Below, in pieces: positions 1-11,326 of a stretch of 64,000 bases of DNA. Location of the stretch: NCBI GenBank assembly GCA_030522415.1, contig CM060113.1, positions 18,396,651 through 18,460,650 on the forward strand. Direction: 5' to 3'. Source of the DNA: Channallabes apus. Lineage: Eukaryota > Chordata > Actinopteri > Siluriformes > Clariidae. The notes under the pieces are model-generated. The model was not told the origin of the DNA, did no database searches, and saw only the letters and a program-made list of their open reading frames with translations. The translations under genes and the position numbers were made by a program. Every line of letters begins with the position of its first letter. Position 1 is the first letter of the stretch.

Positions 1-477
1 ATTATTATTATTTTCAGCCCAACTCTTTGACTATTTAAAACAAAGTTGTGTCCCATTTTTTGCCCATTGAAGTTGTTGGTTCAACTAAACAATTTTTAAA
101 TACCCAAACAATCCCCCAAAATTAAAACACGCAAAACATGACTTTAACAATTCAATTTATTCTTCCAAAACTAGTCAAAGTTAAAACAGTAATTTATATA
201 AAACAGATGAATACATGTTGTCTTTTTGCTTAAAGTTCATTAAACAACCCGGATACACCAGCTGCTTATAAGTCTCTATCTATAGTCCTTTTACATTAAA
301 ATAAAAAATTTTCAAATATCAAAACTATTACATATTTGTTATTAATAATGTTATTACTTAACAGTTTAAGTCTTTGTTTCCCCCAAAGTACTGTATCAGA
401 CATTTTGCAGTTCTATGTTCAGAATATACAGTAGACCTGATCAAACATCATTCTAAAGCTGTCGGACTGTGACGTCA
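1..477. other. AT-rich DNA, no gene seen
   Basis: No coding frame, RNA gene or repeat boundary could be supported here. The stretch is AT-rich with short A and T runs. Similarity to the other copies of the large unclassified repeat begins near position 478. Confidence 0.5.
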
Positions 478-585
478 TCGCTACCGCAGATCAGTTCATC
501 AACTTGTAATATATACATTTTAGGAATATATTAACATGTGCAGACATTTAAGTGTGCGCTGCCCTCTCTTGCCCCTGCGTAGAGC

Positions 586-589
<4 letters not shown>

Positions 590-667
<78 letters not shown>

Positions 668-668
668 T
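590..668. repeat. Compound microsatellite (AC)n(CTAT)n
   Basis: An AC run is followed directly by CTAT tetranucleotides. The same compound array recurs at 12416-12475 in the second copy of the enclosing repeat, with a shorter AC tract, so the two have expanded independently since duplication. Confidence 0.95.
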
Positions 669-1119
669 ATATAAATACACATTTGGAATCTGCATCTACA
701 TTTTCTGTTACAAGTATAGAATTAGGTTCAGCTGAGACTCATGATCAATGGTGTTAGGGTACTTATGTAGTGATAATTAGTTTCAGCCAGATCATTAAAA
801 CTAACAATGGACTATGACACTCTTGAGAGGGGATATGAAGGTGTTATTCATTTATTTATTCTCTACAAGGGTGCGAACAACAGTACAGACCAAACTATAA
901 CTCTCTCTTACTACTATAAAAATTCTAGATATAAACAAACAAAATACAGCTTTTTTTCCTCAGAGGTAAACGGAAAAGTGAAGTTGTTCAGCTGTCACTG
1001 CAGCTTCTTCAAAGTCTTCCCACTCCGTGACCACTGAAATCCGACACGACACCACGTTAGGCTACGTCTTGACTCATTTGTATACCGACGGTGATTGGAT
1101 GTTTCCCGAGGGCTCAGGG

Positions 1120-1192
1120 GAGTGTGTGTGTGTCTGTGTGTGTGTGTGTGTCTATGTGTGTGTCTGTGTGTGTGTGTCTATGTGTGTGCTAA
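1120..1192. repeat. GT-rich low-complexity tract
   Basis: Interrupted (GT)n with TCTA and TCTG interruptions. It lies in unit A and is absent from the matching part of unit D near 17985, where the flanks join directly, so it is an insertion or expansion in A or a loss in D. Confidence 0.8.
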
Positions 1193-2009
1193 ATATATGT
1201 TATCTAAATATAAACAAACAAAATACAGCTTTTTTTTCAGAGGTAAACGGAAAAGTGAAGATGTTCAGTGTCACTATGCAGATGTTACACTCAGTGGAGT
1301 TACCGAAATCATTGGTTCAGTCCTCATTGAGCTTTTGTTCCTCTTATGTGAGCATAAACAGTGAAACATTCCACAGGTTTATAATACACCGCGGCCAAGT
1401 GAACCACGTTCCCGTCGAACGAAACGAGGCATAATCGTGGTGTTTGCTTCGGTTATGACACACCATAGTTTATTACCTGCTGTGGTAGATCTGAATATTT
1501 ATTCAAACACAATAATAAAGCTTTATATCCTCAGGAGGGCTCAGTACATTGTTTTAGCGATAGTTTCACGGAAGCGAGTTCAGAACTAATCTAACCAAAC
1601 CAAAAAAAAAAACATCCGAAGCTTCAAATAGAATGAACGAACTAATGAAATTGATATATATGTAATTGATATACTGTATACACAGACGTGTGTGTGTCAT
1701 TTTAATTCAAATGAACATTTTAATGCTTTCTGATACACTTATCAACTTATCCACATAAACTTATCAACACATACTCTCCGTGCACGCACATACAATCTCT
1801 AAAAAAGTAAAATTAATAACATACATATACAAATAAACAAAAATATAAACGTCTATGTATATTGAAGTTTACGGTGAACGCAGAGTCGGCTAAGCACATG
1901 TGATGACGCGCGCGCCCTCACCTCTTGTTACGACTGCCTATTTGGCCAAAAAATAATTGAACGATATGCCTGGTCCTGGAAAGAGACAATAAATATATAT
2001 ATTTTTTTA

Positions 2010-2165
2010 TACATTTATTGCATTGTTTGTTGTTTACAGTCAAGCCATCAACATACAATAAAATGTAAACATGAGATCTAAACTAAAAACTGTGCTCCCT
2101 GTGCTGGTGCTGGCAATATCATCTCTTTGTTCTGCTGTCTCCGGCTCCCTCCCTGGTCCTGAACC
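2010..2165. other. Conserved block of the unclassified repeat; possible exon
   Basis: About 155 bp here and at 11327-11482 agree almost perfectly while their flanks diverge, which suggests a functional or recently copied block. Plus strand: an ATG at 2071 opens a signal-peptide-like segment (MRSKLKT, then a leucine/valine core), followed by different tails in the two copies. Minus strand: an acidic segment (GREPETAEQRDD) ends at a stop and is followed by AATAAA near 2015, and in the 11.4-kb copy it is preceded by a pyrimidine-tract acceptor. The minus reading as a terminal exon is slightly more attractive. Neither protein is recognised. Confidence 0.35.
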
Positions 2166-3567
2166 GTACCATACATACCAGATCAAGAACTTGAAGATGA
2201 AGATTATATCTCTGGTCTTCTCTCTGACGGGTTCCTCCCTAGTTTCTGATGATCTCAATTAGTTTGTAGTGTTGCTTGTCCAAGGAAACCAGTAATCTTG
2301 CTTGAAGTGGAGCAGATATAATTCTCAGAAACTCATTACTGATCTTTAAAAAAAAAAAAAAAAAAAGGTAAAAACAAAAATTGGACTGGCTCAAGTTCTT
2401 ATGTTAGCAAATCTTAATTACAGTGTGTATAAAGTATAGAAAGCAGTACACTACAAACAGCACTCACTCCAAATTAGCTTGTTCTATGTTTACGTCACTT
2501 TCCTATTAATTTTTACATCGTTAACCAACGGTACTTAAATATAATTATTTTCTTCGGCGCCGCTGACTTACTGTATAAACTCCGGTGTTTTTGAAAATCA
2601 CCACGTTAGTTAGCTAATGCTAATGCAGGTAATATAGGTGGTTTTAGCTACAGTAGCAAACACGGACACAAAACTCAATCTACAAAGTAGTTGTTCCTGA
2701 CATAAATCATGAATTTGCTCATAGAAGAGATACATTTAACATAGAAATGACATGAGTTTGCTTTCTTACCTGGTTTAAAGGAGTTTTCTTTGAGAATCTC
2801 CACCCGCATGTGATTCAGTCCGTGATAATGCTGCGTCATGAGGTCATGAGACACGGTTTGAAGCAGAAATGTCCTTTGTGAATGGATTAGATTTAAGTTT
2901 AATCAGGGGCTTTAACTAACAGTAACTGAAATACAGGTTCTGATATCTTTCCTTACTTGTTTCAACGTCATGCTCCGGTTTGAGGCGGAAATAAAATTAT
3001 ACCGGCAAAACTATGGTCTAAAGACTGCGCATGCGCAAATCACACTCAACCTAATAAGAGTACCTTGATCAAAATGAAATATTTCACTTTGGTTTCCTGC
3101 TGTAAACAGCATTATACTAAAAAATAAAAAAAAAGATTCACCCATAAGCATAAATTAGACACTTCAGTTAAAAAGAGCAAATAATTTTTTTTACTAATGG
3201 AATGAGAGAAAAAAACACATTAAACTAGGTTTACTTTTTTCAGTGGATCCCTCAATAATTTCTGTCTCCTTTGCCTGTGTTTGATAATGTGAAGCACATA
3301 TACACTCATTCATCATGAAAGATCTATTATAAAACAAAATAAAATTCATGTTCGCTTCAGCACTGTTCATCCGCGTCCTTACATTCATTGTTGTACTTGG
3401 TCCGGCTTTTAGATAAAGTCCTTCCATGCGCCATCTGGCGGATATTCAGTGAAGCGCAACACATTTATTTAAAATTCCCGAATGTTGCCTCCGGCAAGTT
3501 GCGGCACGCCGCGCGCTAAATTGCGGCATCCCGCGGGAAAACACGCAGGGTTTTAAGGGCGACATCT

Positions 3568-3693
3568 GTAGAACGTGCTAACGATCTCAACATCTTCTTT
3601 AACAGATTTGATGTCCCTCTGTCTCACACCACCCTAAACCTCAACTTCAGCCCTAACACAGGCTCCACTGCTCCCCCATCCACCCCCACACAG
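3568..3693 (+). mobile_element. Rex1 LINE fragment
   Basis: Matches the Rex1 segment at 25450-25541, including codons for FFNRF-type residues. It retains 34 bases that the 25.5-kb copy has lost. The retroviral LTR abuts its right end after CACCCCCACACAG, so the ERV inserted into, or recombined with, this scrap. Too short for any function. Confidence 0.75.
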
Positions 3694-4127
3694 TGTGGTG
3701 GAAATTCTGAAACCAATATAAAGACAAGTAATTCATACACTGGGTAAGAGCAAAGTAACAAAGGTTTTATTTTAAACTTCTGCAGAAGGACCAGTCTCAT
3801 ACAGCAAACAGTTGCAGCATAGAGAAAGGTGATCTCTTTCTCTAGCTGACCTATTTTATACACAAACATCTCTGTTACCATAATCAACGCCCCGTACATG
3901 AAGTTCCTACATTCAAACTCATGACTCTTTATCTGCCCCAGACCAGATGTCTATACCTTATCATTTATTCAGGGACAACTACAATCAGGTTGTTTCTATT
4001 CTGTTCTCGGCCTTGTGTCTCTAAGCCTCGACAAACAAGTTCAAACTTCTAACGTCTACGTTACACACTTACTACAAGAATCAAATAGAATTAATACATA
4101 TAATTGAAATATGATTTTTCCATTACA
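3694..4127 (-). mobile_element. ERV long terminal repeat, copy 1 (3' LTR)
   Basis: On the minus strand the block begins TGTAATGG just after a polypurine tract and ends CCACCACA, giving TG...CA ends and a length of about 434 bp. A TATAAAA box lies at 3852-3858 and an AATAAA polyadenylation signal at about 3766-3771, in the right order for U3-R-U5. It is nearly identical to the LTR at 22803-23380 apart from a 21-bp deletion and a 160-bp insertion in that copy. It sits downstream of env on the minus strand, so it is a 3' LTR. Confidence 0.9.
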
Positions 4128-4141
4128 ATTTCCCCCTTTTG
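4128..4141 (-). other. ERV polypurine tract
   Basis: Read on the minus strand this is CAAAAGGGGGAAAT, immediately before the LTR start. It is the plus-strand priming site expected 5' of a 3' LTR, and it is repeated identically at the second copy (about 23381-23394). Confidence 0.9.
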
Positions 4142-4381
4142 TCATTCTATGACAACCTAAATATTTAAATTCTACAATTCAAAACAATACTAATAAGCTA
4201 TGTATTAGGTAAATTTCATCAGATATTGTCTCTCCAACCTGGGTTTTTAAACATCACCACTAGCACTCTAATGCACACAGAGGACACTACAGCTGTTTTT
4301 ATGGGGATAGACCCCTGACACAAAAGCATTAAAAAATTTGCCACCTACTTAAATATACATGCTTTATATTTCTCTAAAGAT

Positions 4382-4912
4382 TTACATTATGTCTTCTTCC
4401 ATATCATGATCTAAAATCTCAAACTGATAGCCACTGGAATTTTGAACTCTGTCAGAAGTCGTGTCGTCCCAGTCCGTTTTCCATTCTATGTTGTCAGTCT
4501 GTCTTAACATTTGATATTTTACTGTGTTCAGAACTAGTCCCTGTATACATCTGCAAATACAGGGTGTTATACAGAGGCCTAACAAGATTATAATCCCAAT
4601 TGTTAGAACACTATAAACCAGCCAATAACCCCAGCCTCCCCACAATTGCGTTAACCACGAGATCCAAGACTCTACTTGGGGAGGTGGTTGCAAAGCCTTC
4701 TTCATGTGGTTTATGGTGTTGCTAATATTCTGATGATTGTCACGAATATAAAAACAACAAGAGGTGTTTAGAACTTTACACACTCCACCTCTCTCGGCCA
4801 GTAAAATATCCAGAGCCATTCTATTTTGAATCGTGATCTCTCTAACCTGCTTAAGTTCATCATTTACTAACTGAAAGGCAGTCGTGGTGTCATTTTTTAG
4901 TATCAGTAACAT
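4382..4912 (-). pseudogene. env: ERV envelope transmembrane subunit, copy 1
   Basis: An open frame of 176 residues on the minus strand. It holds the heptad-like segment around QNRMALDILL, the CX6CC disulfide motif (CKVLNTSCC) of gamma/epsilon-type retroviral TM subunits, a tryptophan-rich membrane-proximal stretch (WISWLTQLWGGWGYW), a long hydrophobic anchor, a cysteine-rich post-anchor segment and a cytoplasmic tail of about 50 residues. It would anchor envelope in the membrane and drive fusion. It is out of frame with the upstream surface-subunit ORF, and the same offset is seen in copy 2, so this copy cannot make a complete envelope. The open TM frame in both copies suggests youth rather than proven function. 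Confidence 0.88.
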
Positions 4913-4926
4913 GCTAAACCATTTAC

Positions 4927-5887
4927 CTAGTTTAGGGCTACAGCTGTTCCTCCGCCGAGGAAGAGTGACCAGCCTATATTTGCTCCTGGGCTAGTCCACG
5001 GGTTTCCTAAAGTGTAACCATGAAATTTAATAGGGACATCTTTTTTTCTTCTATTCTCCGACATCCGTGGCCCCCACGGATTTTCTGTGTGTACTGACAC
5101 ACTAGGGGTTACATATGCAGGATAACATGAGCCTGTCCAATTGAAATACCTGGGTAAGGTCACATGTGCGATTGATCCACACACCCACATTACTGTGTTT
5201 GTCGACGATAGTTCTATGAATGGACAACTACCATCATTTGGAAAATAATAAGTGGTGCACTCAGACCATCCTAAGTCAGGTTCCCCATTTTCCCTTTGAT
5301 CTTGCACAACGCAAGTGTCTCCTTTTTGCCATGGGACCATATAAGTAGAATTGTCTTCATATTTCTTAACAGGCAATGGGGAGCAATGTTTTGATGCTCT
5401 CCCTGGAGCATCAAAACATAGGTTATTGGAATAATTACACTCAGGGACTGCTGGGTTTGGCCTCCCTGTTTGTTTGTATTATGCTGATATCTGTAAGATG
5501 GCCATGGTGGTTATCGGTATAATACAAGACGTGTTGTCTGCATTTGCTTCTGCTGCTGTGACTTTATTTAGGGGCAGTGCTACCCAGCACGAGGACATGA
5601 CATGGCATACACAACACAAGAGGTTATGTATGTCTGTTATATTATCAGCAATGTCTAATGATAGGGCACATTCCCAATTCCCTGCACATCCATTGAGATT
5701 AGCATTATGCCTTTTTAATCATGCTGTCTCTTCTCTTTATTCTAGTTAAATGCATGTGGTTTGAGTTTGTTGAATAGACTTTACCATGACCATTTCTCTC
5801 CGAATTCTCAATAAGTGGGCACATCAGGGTAACCATAACTATTATTATTCCTATAATTACCCAAATTGCTTTCTTATTTGTAACCAA
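4927..5887 (-). pseudogene. env: ERV envelope surface subunit, copy 1 (broken)
   Basis: The 3' part (5376-4927) is open for 149 residues with many cysteines, N-glycosylation sites such as NWTG, a basic cleavage-like cluster (RRKK) and a hydrophobic glycine-rich stretch before the TM frame. Upstream (5887-5377) a hydrophobic N-terminal segment resembles a signal peptide, but stops interrupt the frame, including one near 5487 and a TAG at the subunit junction that copy 2 lacks. This is a decayed envelope coding region lying between pol remnants and the TM frame. Confidence 0.75.
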
Positions 5888-6028
5888 GGGTCCAGTCCAG
5901 CTAATTCAATGTCTGTAGTGTGAATAATCTCAGTCACTAATATTCTCCGTCCTCTAAAACAATCTTCTATCCTGTCAGTAGTTACAACCCTTACTTTTAA
6001 CTCTAATTACTTTTATATGTCACCAATG

Positions 6029-6830
6029 TTACTCAGTGCTACTGCTACTTTGACACCTTACAATTTCTTCATGTGTTGTCCTCAAATGTAGTGTACTTAT
6101 TGTTGTCATGAATTTGAGTGGAGAGTTGTGGTTCTGCGTTGTTTCTGTCACTCTAGTTGGTTCTTCTGACCCATGCACTTTGCGTGCAGGTGAGGGTCTG
6201 TTGGGGTTTACAGGAGAGGTTACTAGCACGTCACTGTTTACCCTTGGTGCCCTCTGTGTTGTTTTCTCTTAGGTTCTGGAACATGTTTGGGGTAGCTGGC
6301 GTGTACCCCCATCTCTGTTTCCACTACTTTGGCTTCTTTTTGTGGTGTTAGGAGCACTGTCAGTGGGCCCGTATTAAAAATAAATCCTCAAAGAGTTTTG
6401 CACAATAACAACATTTCATCTTCACAATGTCCTTTTACTTTTTGTGTGCTCTGGCTTCATCTTAATTCCTTTATCTACAGTACAGTATGTTATTAGTAAC
6501 ACAAATGCACATACTATCGCTTATTCCCCCTTTTGACACATGGTCCTTACCCATGTGTCAACTTAGCATAAAAAGAAATAGCTTTGTAGGTAGACATGGC
6601 TTGTGATTGGGGTCGTACCAAACACCTTCTGTCAAAACACATCCCGCTCTTCTCCAGAGTGTTTCCTCTCCTATAGTGCCTGTGCTCTGAAGCTCTTCAA
6701 GGTTAGCTGTGGGGGTGAGAGCATCAGACACACACATGTTATGGTTATAGGAAAGGGGAAGCTTGGCCACGGCCTTCGCTGCTGCATCTGTTTTTCTGAA
6801 ATAGAATCTAATTTGTTAGTTTGAGCATTA
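6029..6830 (-). pseudogene. pol: Decayed ERV pol (RNase H end / integrase start)
   Basis: Minus-strand segments about 6800-6520 read like the end of a retroviral RNase H (a DAAAKA-like helix in one frame) and the beginning of integrase (LPTKLF, then GKDHVSKGG, part of the zinc-binding region), with a stop between them. From 6500 to 6029 only short frames remain, including a proline-rich stretch that could be the integrase C-terminus. Position and order (pol, env, LTR on the minus strand) fit one provirus. The pol core and gag are missing from this copy. Exact breakpoints are not resolvable by eye. Confidence 0.6.
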
Positions 6831-8060
6831 CATTTACACTATTTAAATTTCATGTGCTATAACTATGACAAACTTCTGTTAACACCTATTTCTCTATCAC
6901 AAAATATTGTTCCATCCACGTTAATTTTATATCCGGATTCTGTAGTGGCGCTTACTGTGGATCAATCCTAGTGGAACAAAGTTGTTTAACAGTGAAAGAA
7001 AGGAGTTAGAGAGTTAGAACTATACATCTTTCCACATTGATATTTATAATTTAGTATTGTACTTTAACCACTCTGTTGCAAATAAGTGTGATTCTTCTCT
7101 GTATAAAAGATACTGAAACTTCATGAACTAGAAATGTCAAATTACTGTAGCCCACTATACATCTTTATTCTATACCTGCCTTCTCAGCTTCTGGTACTGG
7201 GCATAAACACATGGGTGATGCTGCTGCTACAGGATCTGGTTTGGCTGAGAAGTGAGATAAAGATCTTTGTTTCTCTCTCTATCTTTTTTTTTTTCTGCAG
7301 CCAGTCTGAAATCATGCAACAATTCTTTTCATCAATAGTTTTTGTAAAAGGCCTTTTAGAATTTGAAATGTCCAATATTAAAGTAGTTTATACTGCCAAA
7401 TTTGATTCAATTAAAGATTGTTCTTGCTTCCGGAGTTCAACTAAGTGCACTATGGGCCAGTAGACCCTTCCCATGAGTGTATAGCTCACTGGGGCCTCGA
7501 GGATTGTATAGATCAAAGTAACTTTTCTGCAATAAAACACTTTTACTTTTTACATTTCTACTTTGGCGTCAATTTTCTTATTTGTTTTAGAATATTTTGG
7601 ACTACTACTTGGATCCAAAGTTATTTACTACTTGTAAATACTACTTGGATCCAAAGTTTTATCTTGTTCCAAAACAATTTGACCTAAGATATGACTTACA
7701 GTATGTGCGAATTGTAGCATTTATATGGTTTGCTTTATGACCTTGTTCTGCTGGACAATAATAAGTTGCTGATGTTTACCATGACAACAGCTTTAAAATA
7801 AAGAATTAAACACTGGAATTATTTCAGTTAAAGACTCTGGTAGAAACAGTATGAAGTTTGTAGGGCCTAAATTTTACTTTGGGGTGATCACCGCCAGTTC
7901 ACTTCCCTTAATTAAACCTACATCGTGCTTGCCATTATCCCATACATTTTAGTGAGTAATGATGAACATAAATTCTTTTTAAAAAAGAAAAGAAATAGCT
8001 CCGCATGCTGATAATTTTTTCTGCCTGGCCAGGTCTTGTGACTGTAGGTACTGTAATATA
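6831..8060. other. No gene recognised
   Basis: Only short frames with no recognisable domain. A small tandem duplication of TACTTGGATCCAAAGT occurs at about 7605-7655. The left part could include further eroded pol sequence, but I cannot support that. Confidence 0.4.
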
Positions 8061-9260
8061 TACAGATGTCGCCATTAAAAACGCACGTTTCGAGAAAAGG
8101 GATCCCGTGACTTGCCGCGGCTGTGTGCGGCAAGCTGTGAACATGCCCTTCATTACCTGTAGGGGGCAGTCGTGTTTCAGTCTGAAGTATTGTGTGTCTA
8201 CTGAAGCCCGAAAATGTGTCCAAATGAAACTGCGCATGCGTGTTTGGAGACGCTGTGCCCGTGCTGTGGATCAGTCGGTGGGAATCATCACGGAGGTACA
8301 ACACGGCGTGGCTGCAGCTGGAGTTTGTCGTGTTCGAGGTAAGTTTACCTTTCTGTTTTGGATGTGATTCTCGCTTTCATGACTCCCAATTAATGTTCAT
8401 CTTAATCTCAGGACGTACAATTAGCAATATTTCAGTTTTTAATAGTGTGGAGATTCACAAAACACCGTTTTCGTGTAAAAACCTGAACCTACGGAGCCCC
8501 CCAGGGGTCCTGTGGTAAATAAATAAAAAAATAAAATAATAACGAACCGAGCGCGCGGATTAATAAACCGAGATGTGTATTTCTTACCCCCACACCTCGT
8601 GAAAACGGCATGTTCAGACAAAGGCTCACCAGTGAGATGCCATTTCTGAACAAACTGAGTCGTGTGTGTTAAAGCATTAAATGGTAAAAGAGCACTAGCA
8701 ATAAACGTTTTTTTCTGAATCCGAATTTTATTAATAAGTTACAAGTTAAATTTCAACTGTAAAGAACCTGTACATATGTTCATACAGTATTGACAGCAGC
8801 TCTAATTTGTCTAAATCGCATTGCAGAGAAGAAAAAGAAGTCGAGTCATCCTATGACCTTGCATGCTTAATCTTTCCACACATGATTCTTGCTTCTCACT
8901 TTTTCCTTAATCTGCGGTTCGGTTCTGGTTTCGGTCTGTTCTCATGAGTTGTGAAGCGAGAGGAACAAAGTATAAATATTGTTCATTTGCTAAATTAAGT
9001 ATCATGAATTTTAATTGAATATCTATCTCTATTTTTTTCACAGCAGTTTGTGACTGAAAGTGTGTCTGCATCTGACTTCAGGAGTTTCCTGACCAACGTA
9101 TCTAACGGTCATATTTAAAAATCATAAAGTACAAAACGTTTCTGTTAGTGTTTAATTTTGTTTCTATGATTAATACTTATTTGTGGTGTTTTATGTTTTG
9201 TACATCTTTTCAAATTGAGACCTCATTTGTAAGTTACTGTTTTCTCGTTTTTCAATAAAT
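8061..9260 (+). other. Possible two-exon transcription unit with a transposon-like end
   Basis: Starts TA-CAGATGTCGCC, the same terminus that closes units A and D in inverse orientation. From 8090 to 8338 it is GC- and CpG-rich and ends in a strong donor (GAG|GTAAGT, exon end 8338). A pyrimidine-tract acceptor TTTTTTCACAG ends at 9043, in a CAGCAG tandem-acceptor context. The following segment stays open for 24 codons, and an AATAAA lies at 9254-9259. One frame is continuous across the putative junction but has no ATG, so the unit may be a non-coding or 5' UTR exon of a host gene, or the promoter exon of a transposon. Not recognised. Confidence 0.35.
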
Positions 9261-10298
9261 TAATCAAATGTTTGCTTGTTATTAAATGTATTTTTTATTT
9301 AAAAAAATAAACGAATCTGTGTTTTATTATTAGCTGAGAGTGTGGTTTATTTATTTATCATATTTGGTCATTGTAACATGCATTAGGGAGCATTATCTCT
9401 GCGAAGTGTGTCTGCTATCTGGGAATTAATTACCTTTACTTGGCTATTTTAAATAAATCTAATTTGTGCATTAAATATAATTATGTAACTTTTACTTGAT
9501 TTCTTTGATTGTTAATTTAATTAAGTAGATTTTACCTGACAATTACGGGTGAGTTTTACTTAATATTGGAGCAATAAAATTTACTTAAAATCTGTGTGTA
9601 AATAGATGTTAAGAGGATTTTATCAAGTGAATCTTACTAGTTCTTTTTTTCAGTGCATGGGTGAACACGATGATTTAAGAATTTAATTAATATGTGTGTG
9701 TTTACCGTATAAACCTTTTTCTATGTACAGGTACAATCAGAAAAATGTAACCAGAAAACAGCATATAACTTTAAACTTACATTGATTAGCAATATAAACA
9801 ACACACCTATGAGGCTGGACAATGGAATAAACTGTGTGGGTGCCAATAATATTAAATATTTATCTGTTGATTCTTTGACAATACTGCTGCTTTTTGTTGG
9901 AAACTGGCAGACATAAAAAATATGAAAAATACTTTAAATAAATATTAAGGGGACGATGGGCTAAAGCACCCCTAAAAATGGCCTAGCGATGCCCGTGTAT
10001 ATATAATGAAAATATTATGTGTAAAGAAAATACAATTTATATATTCGTGTTTAATTACAAAAAACATTTTAATGGTTAGTGATTGTTGCAGACATTCACA
10101 AAATTTTTTGGGGAAGAGCTTGGCTTGTACAGGCTACTCATCAGCAGTCGGCGCCCCGCTGTAACCAGAAGATCAAAGGAGCAGTTATCGGCTGACACGT
10201 AGCCTTCTGAGTTTGGAGACGCACAGAACCCCCACTGTATTATAATGCCTCTTCTCACCTTTCATTCATGATTTCGCTGATGGGGGAATTCGTAGAAT
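9261..10298. other. AT-rich DNA, no gene seen
   Basis: No domain-bearing frame, RNA gene or repeat boundary recognised. Stop codons are dense in all frames. Confidence 0.5.
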
Positions 10299-10368
10299 TG
10301 GGGGTTTTAAAAACAATTAACAAGGCCGAGTAGACGTCTCTGCCTAAAATGTTTTTCACCAGCAAAAC

Positions 10369-10370
<2 letters not shown>

Positions 10371-10452
<82 letters not shown>
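10371..10452. repeat. (CT)n(AT)n microsatellite
   Basis: About 37 bases of CT followed by about 45 bases of AT, inside the foldback MITE. Confidence 0.95.
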
Positions 10453-10456
<4 letters not shown>

Positions 10457-10522
10457 TCACAATCACATTCCAGCTCTTATTCCCAGCCGTGGTCAAATAA
10501 TGGATGAAATAATTATTCAATG

Positions 10523-10601
10523 CTGGACACAAACAGCAAAAAATATGAAAAGCCCTAAGCACTTTATTGCTTTTCATCATGTTTTTTGCTGTTTGTGTCC
10601 A

Positions 10602-10602
<1 letters not shown>
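10523..10602. repeat. 80-nt near-perfect hairpin
   Basis: CTGGACACAAACAGC at the left is exactly mirrored by GCTGTTTGTGTCCAG at the right, and the complementarity continues inwards past the A-run to TGAAAAG/CTTTTCA with small bulges. It sits between AT microsatellites within the foldback MITE and is probably a small nested MITE. Confidence 0.8.

Positions 10603-10664
<62 letters not shown>
10603..10664. repeat. (AT)n microsatellite
   Basis: Uninterrupted TA dinucleotides directly to the right of the 80-nt hairpin. Confidence 0.95.
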
Positions 10665-10668
<4 letters not shown>

Positions 10669-11326
10669 ATTCATGTCTATTTATGATCTAAAAAAAATAT
10701 AAAAACATATGATCTTTTTGAGTTATGAGTTGTTGTTTTTTATTATTCATAAGACAACCTTTCAGTTTTGTAAATATTCTAGTTATAGTGTGTTAAGTCT
10801 TTCTTAAACGGTTTTGAGAATTAGACCATCCAGCTAAGATCAATATTATTAATATTAAGCATTTTATTTCTATTTATTCTATGCTTTGCTGGAGAAATAC
10901 ATTTTAGGCAGAGACGTCTCGGTCTTGTTAAATAGTTTTAAACCCCTGAATTGTGCTGAGGGACTGAGCTGTAACTGAGCGCGCTTTCATGTTGTATATA
11001 CTGTAAAGACACACACACACACACATACAGGCACGTGCAGAGGGGGGAGGGCGGCGGGTTCTTGAGCACCCGCCCCTTGCCTCCAGGATGCCTCAAGTAT
11101 GGGCGTAAATTTCATTTAACAGTAGGGGGGGACAATAAATATAAAATTTCTCATGAGCAATTTTTGAAGGGGACACATATAATACAGTCAAATTGTACTT
11201 ATAAAGATATGTCCCCACAGTGAAAAACTTTGCTTCTATCATTATTATTGTAGCACGGAGACTGCACCATTATGGTTATTTTCAAAGTTTTTCTCAGGTT
11301 CAATGACAAAGCAGATTTTTCTTCAA

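Larger units (their letters stand above)
478..3567. repeat. Unclassified large repeat, unit A
   Basis: Positions 478-1846 match 12304-12560, 17719-18274 and 18809-19290, once the L2 and hAT insertions in that second copy are removed. Positions about 3395-3567 match 19570-19742. Positions 2010-2165 and 3247-3295 match 11327-11482 and 11783-11825. The right end reads GGCGACATCTG followed by TA in both full-ended copies, so it is a real boundary. A CTCF-like word (GCGCCATCTGGCGG) at 3428-3441 is shared with copy D at 19600-19613. No transposase was recognised. It may be a non-autonomous DNA transposon using a TA target, but the superfamily is unknown. Confidence 0.65.
10299..10936. mobile_element. 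Foldback MITE with long imperfect inverted ends
   Basis: The left arm (10299-10368; contains AGACGTCTCTGCCTAAAAT) is the inverse complement of the right arm (10882-10936; contains ATTTTAGGCAGAGACGTCT). The arms are about 55-70 bp with some mismatches. The interior holds CT/AT microsatellites and a second, nested hairpin. No coding potential. The superfamily is unassigned because I found no clear target duplication. Confidence 0.65.

Noticed and set aside
590..668. CRISPR-like array
   Set aside because: Simple microsatellite with no spacers, in a vertebrate genome.
807..1037. Open frame repeated at 17777-18061, as if a conserved small gene
   Set aside because: Both copies lie in the duplicated repeat, the frame diverges by indels after about 60 codons, and no domain is visible. 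The similarity is DNA-level.
8240..8518. 92-codon ORF as the coding exon of the 8.06-kb unit
   Set aside because: It begins at GTG, and there is no in-frame ATG between the upstream TGA at 8225 and the donor.
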